Positions 8,639-17,196 of a stretch of DNA of 64,000 nt are shown here, piece by piece. The translations under genes and the position numbers were made by a program. Below the pieces are notes generated by a model, which made no database searches, was not told the DNA's origin, and was given only the letters and a program-made list of their open reading frames with translations. This stretch comes from CAYYYJ01 sp964631205 (GTDB lineage Archaea; Aenigmatarchaeota; Aenigmatarchaeia; QMZP01; JACQNV01): positions 62,001 to 126,000 of the forward strand of contig CAZVWU010000001.1 of the NCBI GenBank assembly GCA_964631205.1. The letters are read 5' to 3'. Position 1 is the stretch's first letter. Each line of letters opens with the position of its first letter.

Positions 8639-9403
8639 ATGGGTAAAACAGACTACTTGATTGATCTGGCAAAACTGTCTAGCCGAGTTGACGGCAGAAA
8701 ACCTGATGAATTCAGGAAAATAGAAATCCAGAGAGGCGTCATAGAAAAAGCAGAAGGTTCTGCCCTTGTAAAACTTGGCTCTACGCAAGTAATTGCCGGC
8801 GTAAAAATGGAAGTTAAGGAACCCTTCTCCGACACACCGAATGAAGGCGTCCTTATGGTAGGCGCAGAGTTTTCGCCTATAGCATCCCCAGAGTTCAGCC
8901 CAGGCCCCCCAGGCGAGAATGCAATAGAATTGGCAAGGATAGTGGACCGTGGAATAAGAGAAAGCCATGCGATTGATGTCGAGAAACTGTGCATTGTTGA
9001 AAAGGAAAAGGTCTGGATAGTAAACATAGATATCCACATATTAGACGACAGCGGAAACCTTATAGACGCAAGCGCCGTTGCAGCGATATCAGCCTTGCTG
9101 GACACAAAGTTCCCTAAGTATCAGGAAGAGAAAGTCATATATGAGGAAAAGACCAAAAAACAGCTTCCCCTGACATGCAAGCCTATTGCAGTCACTCATG
9201 TGAAGATTGGAGAAAGCCTTTTTATAGACCCTATGGCAGACGAGGAATCGGCGTCAACTGCAAGGCTTACAGTAGGCACAAAAGACAATGGAAATATCTG
9301 TGCATTGCAAAAAGGGGGGGTTGAAGGGCTTACAATGAAACAGATAGAAGAAATATTTGAAAAGTCCATAGAAGCAGGGAAACAGTTAAGAAAGCTGCTC
9401 TAA
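8639..9403 (+). CDS. rrp42: exosome complex subunit Rrp42
   Basis: The 254-residue RNase PH-fold subunit pairs with Rrp41 and lacks its own catalytic residues. SSRVDGRKPDEFRKI at the start and the central PGPPGENAIELARIVDRGIRE are characteristic. The ATG at 8639 follows GGAGGG; an earlier ATG at 8588 would overlap rrp41. Confidence 0.95.
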   Translation: MGKTDYLIDLAKLSSRVDGRKPDEFRKIEIQRGVIEKAEGSALVKLGSTQVIAGVKMEVKEPFSDTPNEGVLMVGAEFSPIASPEFSPGPPGENAIELARIVDRGIRESHAIDVEKLCIVEKEKVWIVNIDIHILDDSGNLIDASAVAAISALLDTKFPKYQEEKVIYEEKTKKQLPLTCKPIAVTHVKIGESLFIDPMADEESASTARLTVGTKDNGNICALQKGGVEGLTMKQIEEIFEKSIEAGKQLRKLL

Positions 9404-9460
9404 GCGGATGAAGTCATGGCATATGACCATTTATACCATTAGGATAAGATAAAGAAGATT

Positions 9461-9676
9461 ATGGTAAAAACAAGAAAAGTTGGCTCGACAGGAAGGTTTG
9501 GGGTGAGGTATGGCCTGAAAATAAGGAAAAATATCCTTGCAATAGACAACCTTAGAAAAAGCCAGAAAAAATGCCCTAGCTGCCTAAAGCTAACAGTGAA
9601 AAGGCAATCGCCGGGAATATGGAGTTGCAGATCATGCGGCTTGAAGGTCGCTGGGAGGGCTTACCAGATATCATAA
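9461..9676 (+). CDS. rpl37ae: large-subunit ribosomal protein eL43 (L37Ae)
   Basis: The 71-residue protein starts MVKTRKVGSTGRFGVRYG and carries a zinc ribbon CPSCLK...CRSCG. It binds 23S rRNA in the large subunit. Location between rrp42 and rpoP is the conserved archaeal order. Confidence 0.95.
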   Translation: MVKTRKVGSTGRFGVRYGLKIRKNILAIDNLRKSQKKCPSCLKLTVKRQSPGIWSCRSCGLKVAGRAYQIS

Positions 9677-9697
9677 GTATAGCAAGTTTCGTATGTT

Positions 9698-9844
9698 ATG
9701 TTAGAGTACAAGTGCGTCGCCTGCGGAAAGATAATATCAATGGACCTGAAAACAGCAAAAAAAGTTATCTGTCCGTATTGCGGCTATAGGATAATAGAAA
9801 AAGTCAGGGGGAAGGGGATTAAGAAGATTTCAACAGGAACCTAG
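9698..9844 (+). CDS. rpoP: DNA-directed RNA polymerase subunit P (Rpb12 homolog)
   Basis: A 48-residue zinc-ribbon protein starting MLEYKCVACGKIISM, with second pair CPYCGYRI and a basic tail. It is the archaeal Rpb12/RpoP, a structural subunit of RNA polymerase. I use the ATG at 9698; an ATG at 9693 in another frame stops at once. It follows eL43 by 21 bp. Confidence 0.9.
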   Translation: MLEYKCVACGKIISMDLKTAKKVICPYCGYRIIEKVRGKGIKKISTGT

Positions 9845-9906
9845 AATGCGCAGAATAGATTTTCTACCTATCAACTCTTTTAACCCACTTAATATTTGCA
9901 CAGTTT

Positions 9907-10242
9907 ATGGCTACAGAAAATAAGCCTCAACAGGCCCAGCAGCTTTTGGAGCAGGCGCAGATGCATCAGCAGCAGCTTCAAAGCCTCGTTGCACAGAAAG
10001 AAGCCCTGAACATGCAGACAACAGAGATCCAGAAGGCGCTAACAGAGCTTAGCACAACAAAAGATGATGTCTACAAAGTTGCAGGCCCAATACTGATAAA
10101 AACTGATCTTGAGTCGGTGAAAAAAGAACTGGGCGATAAACTCGATTTTATTAGCCTCAGGATTAAAACACTTGAAAAGAGTGAAAAAAGGCTGAAAGAG
10201 CAGTTTGAGGAAATAAGCCAAAAGCTCTCAAAAATGGCCTGA
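9907..10242 (+). CDS. pfdB: prefoldin beta subunit
   Basis: A 111-residue all-helical coiled-coil protein with a central short beta segment KVAGPILIKTDLESVKKELGDKLD, typical of prefoldin beta. Prefoldin is a hexameric jellyfish chaperone that hands nascent chains to the thermosome. The N-terminal helix is rich in Gln. It ends the exosome operon. Confidence 0.92.
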   Translation: MATENKPQQAQQLLEQAQMHQQQLQSLVAQKEALNMQTTEIQKALTELSTTKDDVYKVAGPILIKTDLESVKKELGDKLDFISLRIKTLEKSEKRLKEQFEEISQKLSKMA

Positions 10243-10329
10243 CGATTTTTTAAACTATGGGCTAAAATATTTCAACAAGTATATAAACATCTTGCACTAT
10301 TAATATAATCAAAGGTGTGGAGGAGTATA

Positions 10330-10674
10330 GTGTTACAAAAATTATTCCCTAAAGCTGAAGCTGATTTGATTGCTCCAGACGACTATGTTGAAGTGGATGT
10401 CAGTGACACAGTTGCACCAAGTAGAATGGGTAAAGTCGGCATAAAAATTGACAAACTAACAGACTTCTCTGACACAGAAAGGATACTCAAAGACCTCAGA
10501 GATGGCTCTGTAGTTTTCCTAAAGATAAAGGCACTTAAAGACAAAGATATGGGAGAACTAAAGAGGTCAATAGAAAGGCTTAAGAGAACTGTCCTGGCGC
10601 AAAACGGAGACATAGTTGGAATAGAGCAGGACTGGCTAATACTTACACCGGAATTTGCAATTGTCCACAAATAG
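10330..10674 (+). CDS. SepF-like cell-division protein
   Basis: The protein (114 aa from GTG at 10330) begins MLQKLFPKAEADLIAPDDYVEV and holds the compact SepF core: FSDTERILKDLRDGSVVFLKI, DMGELKRSIERLKRTVLAQNGDIVGI and a last strand WLILTPEF. Archaeal SepF anchors FtsZ to the membrane through an N-terminal amphipathic helix; LLQKLF could play that role. GGAGG at 10319-10323, 6 bp before the GTG, favours this start over one at 10315. FtsZ is encoded at 15638-16765, so both partners are in the window. Confidence 0.75.
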   Translation: MLQKLFPKAEADLIAPDDYVEVDVSDTVAPSRMGKVGIKIDKLTDFSDTERILKDLRDGSVVFLKIKALKDKDMGELKRSIERLKRTVLAQNGDIVGIEQDWLILTPEFAIVHK

Positions 10675-10761
10675 TGCCAAATGCCGGTTGGAACTGATTG
10701 CAGATCAATTGGACAGGCAATCAGTTTGTGATCTCTTTAAGCCAACAGCTTACTCTAATTT

Positions 10762-10962
10762 ATGACTTCAGCCAAACTTGTAGCAGTCTGGATATCAGGC
10801 GGCATCCTTTTTCTGTTAGGCTCTTGGATAATAAACAATTTAAAATTAGGCCCAGGCGTTTCTGATATACAATATGCCTTTGCATTGCTCCTAGCACTTG
10901 CTTTTTACTTAGTCGGAGGCCTTGCATGGATTTCTGTGGCTGCAGCTGCAAGGCACGGGTAA
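10762..10962 (+). CDS. small two-helix membrane protein
   Basis: 66 residues with two hydrophobic segments, about residues 5-25 (LVAVWISGGILFLLGSWII) and 40-60 (FALLLALAFYLVGGLAWIS). No family recognised. It converges with eS1, their ends being 13 bp apart. Confidence 0.6.
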   Translation: MTSAKLVAVWISGGILFLLGSWIINNLKLGPGVSDIQYAFALLLALAFYLVGGLAWISVAAAARHG

Positions 10963-10975
10963 TCTGTTAAACAAA

Positions 10976-11662
10976 TTAACTGATAGGGATTCCAGCAGTT
11001 TTCATTACCTCTATTTTTCCTATTTCCAAAAACCTGACAGGGTAAATGCTGGACACATCTTTCTTCAATTTTTTTTGGTAGGTGCCTGCAACAATATTTT
11101 TAACAAACTCATCTATTGTTGATTTTGATGCCTCATTTTTCAAAAAATTAATCACAAAAGCCCTGGATTTTTTCTGGATGTTGGATTCCGATTTCCTGTT
11201 CAGAATCATGGATGTGGTGATCTGGAGCTTCCATCCGTCCTTTGTGTCAGCCATATCTATCGCCTCAAGCTTCTGCAGGCCACTCCTAACACTTCTCGCT
11301 ATATATTCAGGGCTGCATTCAAGCCCCCAGAAATATGTAGAAACCACCTTCTCTTTCACATCGTCCACTTTAAAAATAAGTTTTAGGTGGCTTTTTGTCT
11401 TATCATTTGTGAGTTGGGGCACTCTTACCTTGATTGTCCTGCCAAAAAGATGGGACTGGTCTGTTGCAGGTGTTTCGTATAGGAATGTCTCGCCGAACAT
11501 CTTAGGAGACAAAATACTGAACCAATCCTTTCCCTTCCACTTTTTTAGAGACTCTGATTTTGTTACCTGTGGTTTCTCCACTTCCTTCTGCTGCTTTTCC
11601 TGATCCTGCTTCTGCCTGTCCTTGTCTTTCTGCTCCAATCTTTTCAGATCCTGCTTTGCCAT
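10976..11662 (-). CDS. rps3ae: small-subunit ribosomal protein eS1 (S3Ae)
   Basis: A 228-residue protein with a charged N-terminal extension, then KWKGKDWFSILSPKMFGE and GRTIKVRVPQLT, typical of archaeal S3Ae. I start at the ATG at 11662 (MAKQDLKRLEQ). The first ~160 bp overlap the 3' end of the upstream DHH gene in another frame. Confidence 0.93.
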   Translation of the reverse strand: MAKQDLKRLEQKDKDRQKQDQEKQQKEVEKPQVTKSESLKKWKGKDWFSILSPKMFGETFLYETPATDQSHLFGRTIKVRVPQLTNDKTKSHLKLIFKVDDVKEKVVSTYFWGLECSPEYIARSVRSGLQKLEAIDMADTKDGWKLQITTSMILNRKSESNIQKKSRAFVINFLKNEASKSTIDEFVKNIVAGTYQKKLKKDVSSIYPVRFLEIGKIEVMKTAGIPIS

Positions 11663-13106
11663 AATTATCAATCCTAACCTCTTTATTATCTGCCTTTATA
11701 TTTATATTCTTAATAGAAGCCTCCTTCAACAAGGCATCTACCCTATTTATAAAAATTTCAACAGCATCTGCAGGTATGGATGCTCCAGCTGCGCCAGCAT
11801 GGCCGCCGCCTTCGCCGCCAACTTCTTTGGATGCTATCTCCATCACCTCTTTCAGGTTTATACCATTTGATACTTCTTTGTCTGTTGCCCTTGCAGAGAT
11901 TTTAAACCCCTCCTCTGACTGGGAAATTCCTATAAGCGGCTTGCTTATCCCATTGTTTTTATGCAGAATTGAAATCACATTTGAAATTATGTGCTCTGAT
12001 ATTCTGCTGCCGGCAAGGAGGTAAAGCCCGTTTTCGGTCTCCCTTTTTACTTTTTCCCTGTTCTGCTCAAGCCAGCTGAGTGCAGAACCTATTGTTCTTC
12101 TGTAATCATTAAGAATATTTTTTATTTTCTCTTCAGTTTTTTTATCCCCAAGGCAAAGTTGCAGCCCTAAATGCGCATTACCCATTTTCCCGCATGCATT
12201 TATCATTGTCGCAAATTCTGCAGCATCCCTGAGGTCTTCTGGTCTGTCGACAAGATCATACACATCCCCGAAAATCCACTCAGGGTTTTCATGGTTCGCA
12301 TGTACCCTCTGGATTATTATTCCAGAGGCAAGCTTCCTCTGCTCCTCAACCGAAAGGTCAGAAAGCGTCCTCCATGAGCCGTCCTCCCTTTTCATCTCTA
12401 TCCCAATCTGCTGCAGAAAAGCAACAGCCCCCATCTGGGACCCAGAAACTCCAGGTATGAACGGGTTAATTGAATATTCAAGGGCCTTGTAGATTGGTCT
12501 TGTTGTCCTTCCCCAGACCCTCAACCCTTTTCTTGAGCTGACTTTATTAGCATCTATAGCATCTTTCAAAATAATTTTATTGATCCCGTCCAGGCCCCAG
12601 CCGTCGCCTGAGGAGTCTGCCTGAGAATCTCCTATTGCGCCGATTATTGCCAGCTCGGCCATATCCATATTCGAATTGTCAACAGCCTTCGAAACCAGAT
12701 AGCTTGTCCCTGAGCTCGAGATGCTGCCCATAATTCTAAAATCTATTGGGTTCACCTGAATGATATGACTTTCGGGGATTCCCTGCGGCTGGTGGTGGTC
12801 AATTATGATTATTTTTTTGTCCTTCATGGAATTCAAAAATCCCAGCTGGCCTGACCCAAAATCCAAAAAAACAAGAAGCCCTTCCTTGCTCTCCCCTACT
12901 TTCAACTGGTTTGCCCTTGTCAGCTGTTTGTAAATGCTCACATGGAAAGGCTTTCCCTCCCTCAGCAAAGTTTTCACAAAAATTGAAGTCGCGGTTATTC
13001 CGTCGGCATCATACTGACCGAAAACCCTTATAGTATCGGAATAAGATTTCACAAGCCCCGCTGCTTTTTTTGCCTGGCTGACCAAAGAATCCAGACCTTC
13101 AATCAT
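11502..13106 (-). CDS. DHH/DHHA1-family phosphoesterase (archaeal RecJ-like)
   Basis: The ~534-residue protein has the DHH motifs GQYDADGITAT and IIIDHHQPQ and the DHHA1 glycine-rich motif GGEGGGHAGAAGASIP, the arrangement of archaeal RecJ/GAN-type nucleases associated with replication, or related single-strand nucleases. ATG at 13106 (MIEGLDSL) is preferred over an upstream in-frame ATG. Its last ~54 codons overlap the eS1 gene and encode a low-complexity Gly/Ala/Glu tail, so the real C-terminus past the DHHA1 domain may not be functionally important. Confidence 0.88.
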   Translation of the reverse strand: MIEGLDSLVSQAKKAAGLVKSYSDTIRVFGQYDADGITATSIFVKTLLREGKPFHVSIYKQLTRANQLKVGESKEGLLVFLDFGSGQLGFLNSMKDKKIIIIDHHQPQGIPESHIIQVNPIDFRIMGSISSSGTSYLVSKAVDNSNMDMAELAIIGAIGDSQADSSGDGWGLDGINKIILKDAIDANKVSSRKGLRVWGRTTRPIYKALEYSINPFIPGVSGSQMGAVAFLQQIGIEMKREDGSWRTLSDLSVEEQRKLASGIIIQRVHANHENPEWIFGDVYDLVDRPEDLRDAAEFATMINACGKMGNAHLGLQLCLGDKKTEEKIKNILNDYRRTIGSALSWLEQNREKVKRETENGLYLLAGSRISEHIISNVISILHKNNGISKPLIGISQSEEGFKISARATDKEVSNGINLKEVMEIASKEVGGEGGGHAGAAGASIPADAVEIFINRVDALLKEASIKNINIKADNKEVRIDNYGKAGSEKIGAERQGQAEAGSGKAAEGSGETTGNKIRVSKKVEGKGLVQYFVS

Positions 13107-13161
13107 AGAATACTTATATAAGAAGAAGTTTATATTCAAATTCTGAAAATAATTTGGAAAT

Positions 13162-13614
13162 TTATTTCACTAACAGCACAGCCCTTTCCGGATCGTACTT
13201 CCAGCCTGATGGAAGGGTTTTTGTCCTAATGTAGTATTTTGCGAGCCTCCTGATTTTTGATTCTGTCAGCTCCAAACCCCTGTATGAGGTGTAATCCTTC
13301 TTGTTTTTTTGGAGATGGAATCGAAGGTTGACTGCCTTTTTCAGAAGATTAATCATGTCTTCAGGAAGTTCTGGGTAGGTTTTGTTATCCTTCAGTATTG
13401 TTGTGACAGGCTTGGATTTTACAGCCTTTACTGAAGGGACTCCGTACTGGTCCCTTAAAACCAAGCCTATCTTTGCCGACTGCATGCCCTGCCTTGAAAG
13501 TTTCAAAACAATCTCCTCAACTTCCTTTGGCGAATATGTGACCCAAGGGGCTATTTTTTGTAGCGGCTTTTTGCTTCCATGCTTCCCCTTTTTCCTTGAA
13601 TGCATCCGTGCCAT
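13162..13614 (-). CDS. rps15: small-subunit ribosomal protein uS15
   Basis: A 150-residue archaeal-type uS15 with the N-terminal extension MARMHSRKKGKHGSKKP and the conserved LRFHLQKNKKDYTSYRGLELTESKIRRL segment (split here). It binds 16S rRNA in the central domain. It is upstream of the DHH gene by 55 bp on the same strand, a common archaeal pairing. Confidence 0.95.
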   Translation of the reverse strand: MARMHSRKKGKHGSKKPLQKIAPWVTYSPKEVEEIVLKLSRQGMQSAKIGLVLRDQYGVPSVKAVKSKPVTTILKDNKTYPELPEDMINLLKKAVNLRFHLQKNKKDYTSYRGLELTESKIRRLAKYYIRTKTLPSGWKYDPERAVLLVK

Positions 13615-13658
13615 AAGTTAAAATATAGTTATATAATAATCAGCTATTTAAATGATGC

Positions 13659-15527
13659 TTAAGATTCTTCTTCCCTATCCCCGTCTTCTTCCCCTAAATC
13701 CTCCTCTTCAAATTCTTCATTCCCAAATATGTCCTCCTCCTTTTCCGGCTCTTTTTTCTTTTTAATTTTGAGGAAATAGAATGCAGCCCCGCCTGCAATA
13801 ACGAGAATAATTAAAAATATTGTCAGGATGCCAGGCCCGCCGCCTTCATCAGTTTTGGATTTTTCCGAGGTTGTTTCTTGATCATCAATTAACGTCACTC
13901 CATTCCCCGACTCTGGGCTTGTTTCAACAACTTGCGCACATCCCCTGCCCTCCTTATACTTGCAGCGAGCAGTATTGTTGCATGCCCTTGTCTGGAACTC
14001 ATCGGAAGCGCAGTTTTCAGGCCTCCATTGACCGCAGTCAGCAGACTCATCACATGTGATAGCGGAGGAGCTGACCCTGAATGACTGGTTCTTGGACGCA
14101 AATGCTGTTATCCCATTATATTGGGCCTCGCAATTCCATTTGTAATCTCCGTCAGCAACATACTCTTCCTTAAAATTCACCCTATAAGGAGATTTGGAGC
14201 CTTTCACAGAAATAGAGGCCGTGGGCTTCCATTCGCCTGATGTATCAGTATAAAGGCTTAGGATACCAGGTTTTTTGCCTGCTGCTTCGCAGACGAAATT
14301 CACGTATTTCGTTTTAACAGTTGCAGCAGGCTCCAATAAAACAACGTTAAAAAATTCAAAGATTATTTCAGCTTCCCTTGTCTGCTGCTGTTGCGGGTAT
14401 TGCACATGGCTGCAGGAAACAGTGTATGAAACTTTTGCCGGTTCTTCGAATTTTCTTGAATATTCATATCCAATATCCTGCACAAATGCCATAGGGTGGA
14501 AAGACTGGCTGTCGCTGAAGGAAATTTTGCATGTCCCATCGTTAATAAGCTTTAAAAGGCCTGTAGAATTCTGGGAATATGCAGCAAAAAATTTGACAGT
14601 CTTGTTGTCAGCAGTTTCAGGCGCATGCCAAATCTCTATGAAATTAGAGGTTTGGGATTGCTGGGTTGGGGTAGGAGTTGGTGAAGCTGATGTTGTGGGT
14701 GATGGGGATCCAGAAGCTGAAGGGCTGGGTGTAGCAGTCTGGGTTGGTGTAGGAGTTGTTGGTGGAGCAGTAGGTATCAATGAATTTATATCAGCAGCAG
14801 AAAGCGCAGTATTGTAAAACCTTACATCATCTATTATTCCCCTAAATGCAGTTGATGATGGGTTTTCAGCGCCTATATAGAGATCCCCTGTGTTTGTAGT
14901 GGTTGTCCCAGGAGGGTAACATGTATTTTTCAATTGGCCATTAACATAAATTTGAACTGTTGGACCATCATAGGTTACTGCTGCATGGTACCATGTATTT
15001 GGAGAAATTGTAACCCCAGAATCACAAGTGACTCCATTAGCCGTGCTTATGCTATACTTTAAAGTGCTTTGGACATACAGAGATAATTGCACAGGATTTC
15101 CTTGCGCATCTAACACATTGTCTCTTTTACTCATTAATGTTTGCGATCCAGTAGAAGTCTGTTTAAACCATATACCCATTGTGAAGCTGTTGAGGTTGTT
15201 TATCCTTGCTGAATTTTGGACTTTTATATGATAGAATTTAGTTGAAAGATCCAACCCGCCCCGAATCCTTCCATTGGCAGTCCATGGGGCATCTGTCACT
15301 GGATTTCCGGCATCATTGTTCACTTTGCCTATATCATCACCGCCTGCTGAATCAGATGCTGTTGGCAAGGTTGTTTCATCAAGGGTCCAGTGGGCTACAA
15401 GGGATTGTGCGACCTGGTTGCCAGACAATTGCAAATTCGCAAAATTAGCCACTGCAACAACAGCGACAACCACTGCGAGAATCCCTGCAGCTACACCTGC
15501 CTGACCTTTCAGCCCTTTTTTAAGCAT
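13659..15527 (-). CDS. LamG-domain surface protein with C-terminal membrane anchor
   Basis: A 622-residue predicted envelope protein. The N-terminus MLKKGLKGQAGVAAGILAVV is a hydrophobic signal that resembles a type IV pilin-like signal with Gly-rich h-region. Residues ~45-225 form a LamG/concanavalin-like domain (SLVAHWTLDET, FTMGIWFKQ, TWYHAAVTYDG, DDVRFYNTALS). A Pro/Thr/Ser linker, a Cys-containing region (CDESADCGQW, RACNNTARCKYKEGRGC) and a transmembrane helix at about 563-586 follow, with a strongly acidic cytoplasmic tail. Likely carbohydrate binding or adhesion at the cell surface. It lies just downstream of ftsZ on the same strand. Confidence 0.75.
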   Translation of the reverse strand: MLKKGLKGQAGVAAGILAVVVAVVAVANFANLQLSGNQVAQSLVAHWTLDETTLPTASDSAGGDDIGKVNNDAGNPVTDAPWTANGRIRGGLDLSTKFYHIKVQNSARINNLNSFTMGIWFKQTSTGSQTLMSKRDNVLDAQGNPVQLSLYVQSTLKYSISTANGVTCDSGVTISPNTWYHAAVTYDGPTVQIYVNGQLKNTCYPPGTTTTNTGDLYIGAENPSSTAFRGIIDDVRFYNTALSAADINSLIPTAPPTTPTPTQTATPSPSASGSPSPTTSASPTPTPTQQSQTSNFIEIWHAPETADNKTVKFFAAYSQNSTGLLKLINDGTCKISFSDSQSFHPMAFVQDIGYEYSRKFEEPAKVSYTVSCSHVQYPQQQQTREAEIIFEFFNVVLLEPAATVKTKYVNFVCEAAGKKPGILSLYTDTSGEWKPTASISVKGSKSPYRVNFKEEYVADGDYKWNCEAQYNGITAFASKNQSFRVSSSAITCDESADCGQWRPENCASDEFQTRACNNTARCKYKEGRGCAQVVETSPESGNGVTLIDDQETTSEKSKTDEGGGPGILTIFLIILVIAGGAAFYFLKIKKKKEPEKEEDIFGNEEFEEEDLGEEDGDREEES

Positions 15528-15637
15528 TAATAGTATTAGATTGACTTCAATAAAAAACAAAAAGGGGGTTTATCCCCCGGAAAAGGGATGACATAGGTCT
15601 TCTTCAATTGGTCAAGACCTATGTCCGCCTGAATCGG

Positions 15638-16765
15638 CTACCCCTCAACAAAAACTTTTATTCCAAATTCCTCAGACAGGTTATGGGTCGTGGCCTCGGT
15701 TTTGATCTTTGCCTGCTTTTGGCCAAATGGGCCGATTATGTAAGGCGAGTTCACACCTGTTATTATTGTTATAACCCTTACTTTGCCGCCAAAATTCGGG
15801 TCTATTCTTGATCCCCAGATAACCTGCGCATCTGGGTCAAGCTGCTTTGAGACGTATTCGCCGATCAGGTTAACTTCCTCAAGTTTTAGGTCTGGCCCAC
15901 CTGTTATGTGAAGTAAAGCTCCTGACCCTCCTGTATAGTCAACATCAAGCAACGGATTTGTTAAAGCCTTAACAACAGCATCCTCTGCCCGGTTGTCTGT
16001 ATCAGATTCCCCAAATCCAACTGTGGCAACCCCTCCTGAATGCATGATTGTTTTCACATCTGCATAATCCAGGTTTACAAGAGACGGCATTGAAATCGTT
16101 TCTGTGACCCCCTTTATCATCGTGGCGATAATATTGTCAGAAACTGCAAAAGCCTGTTCAATCGGCAGGTCTCCTGCAACTCTTAGCAGCCTGTCGTTTT
16201 CGATCACAATTGCAGTGTCACAGTATTGCCTTAATTGGAACAACCCATCTTCTGCCTTTGCCATCCTTGCGCCTTCTATTTTGAAGGGCATTGTCACAGC
16301 TCCGATAACTATAGAGCCGAGCTCCTTTGCAATCCTTGCAACTTCAGGAGCTGAACCTGTTCCTGTACCGCCGCCCAAGCCTGCAACAACATAAACCATG
16401 TCGGCATCTGCTAAAACTTTTTTTATGTCCTTTTCATTTTCAAGCGCAGCCTTTTTGCCAACTTCCGGATACCCTCCTGCGCCAAGCCCCCTTGTAAGCT
16501 CTTTTCCGATCAAAATTTTATTGTGCGCGTTTGTCCTTGTCAGGTGCTTGACATCTGTGTTTAAGGCAAGCGTCTTTGCGCCTTCGACACCCATTGTTGT
16601 CAGCCTGTTTATTGTATTTGAGCCGCCGCCTCCGCAGCCGGCAACAACTATCCTTGCATCCTTCAAATCTATCCCAAACTGCTCCTGGATGGATTTCCTC
16701 TGCAGTTCACGGTCCATAGGCTCCTTGAATGTATTGTCAAAGACCTTTTCGACTATTGAATTCAT
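15638..16765 (-). CDS. ftsZ: cell-division GTPase FtsZ
   Basis: The 375-residue tubulin homologue has the tubulin signature GGGTGTGSAPEVA, the N-terminal GCGGGGSNTINRL nucleotide-binding loop and NADMVYVVAGLG-like segments. FtsZ polymerises into the cytokinetic ring. The ATG at 16765 follows GGGAGGTAAT, a strong SD; an upstream ATG at 16825 falls in a palindromic leader. A SepF-like protein is at 10330-10674. Confidence 0.97.
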   Translation of the reverse strand: MNSIVEKVFDNTFKEPMDRELQRKSIQEQFGIDLKDARIVVAGCGGGGSNTINRLTTMGVEGAKTLALNTDVKHLTRTNAHNKILIGKELTRGLGAGGYPEVGKKAALENEKDIKKVLADADMVYVVAGLGGGTGTGSAPEVARIAKELGSIVIGAVTMPFKIEGARMAKAEDGLFQLRQYCDTAIVIENDRLLRVAGDLPIEQAFAVSDNIIATMIKGVTETISMPSLVNLDYADVKTIMHSGGVATVGFGESDTDNRAEDAVVKALTNPLLDVDYTGGSGALLHITGGPDLKLEEVNLIGEYVSKQLDPDAQVIWGSRIDPNFGGKVRVITIITGVNSPYIIGPFGQKQAKIKTEATTHNLSEEFGIKVFVEG

Positions 16766-16784
16766 ATTACCTCCCTTACTAGGA

Positions 16785-16867
16785 TGGAAACTGATCAACA
16801 AATGGTTGACATCGATCTTATCCAATTGTTTAGGATCGCGTCTCGCAGAGTATATGATCAGTTTCGG
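16785..16867. repeat. palindromic leader element upstream of ftsZ
   Basis: An 11-bp perfect inverted repeat, GAAACTGATCA (16787-16797) and TGATCAGTTTC (16855-16865), encloses a 57-nt loop. The loop includes GATCTTATCCAATTGTT at 16814, which matches 24 bp of the tRNA-Gln D-loop intron with one mismatch. The right arm is followed by CGG as in the related hairpin of the tRNA-Leu intron. It lies in the 5' leader of ftsZ and could be regulatory or a small mobile repeat. Confidence 0.6.
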
Positions 16868-16968
16868 CTCCCTATTTTATTAGCATCAATACACGCGAAC
16901 ATGTATGTCCGAGTATACAAACACTTTTTAAACCTACATCTAATCTTTATACATTAGAGTAAGTAGAC

Positions 16969-17081
16969 CAGACAATCCCCAATTGTCTGCTTCAATTTTC
17001 CAAACTGGATTACCAATCGAAAACAACTTTCCCCAAAGTTGTTCAAACTCGATTAAACTTAAATCGTTCCCAAAACGATTT
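16969..17081. other. three consecutive hairpins with C-rich loops in a 430-bp intergenic region
   Basis: Between ftsZ and the gene at 17197 three stem-loops follow each other: 16969-16989 (arms CAGACAAT/ATTGTCTG), 17015-17054 (nested arms AATCGA/TCGATT and ACAACTTT/AAAGTTGT) and 17061-17081 (AAATCGTT/AACGATTT). Their loops are CCCCA, CCCC and CCCAA. A structured untranslated RNA or leader is possible. No protein or tRNA is seen in this gap otherwise. Confidence 0.5.
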
Positions 17082-17196
17082 CTGGCTTCTTATTTTGTTA
17101 TACGTGAGTTCAAACCAAAAAAATCACTAGTGTATATTTCGATCCAGGATTTATAAAGATTACAGTGTTATATTTGTAAGATGCCATATTATACCT

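Noticed and set aside
13820..14817. Plus-strand ORFs opposite the LamG gene
   Set aside because: They are antisense shadows of a long gene with clear domains; their composition is repetitive and has no SD.
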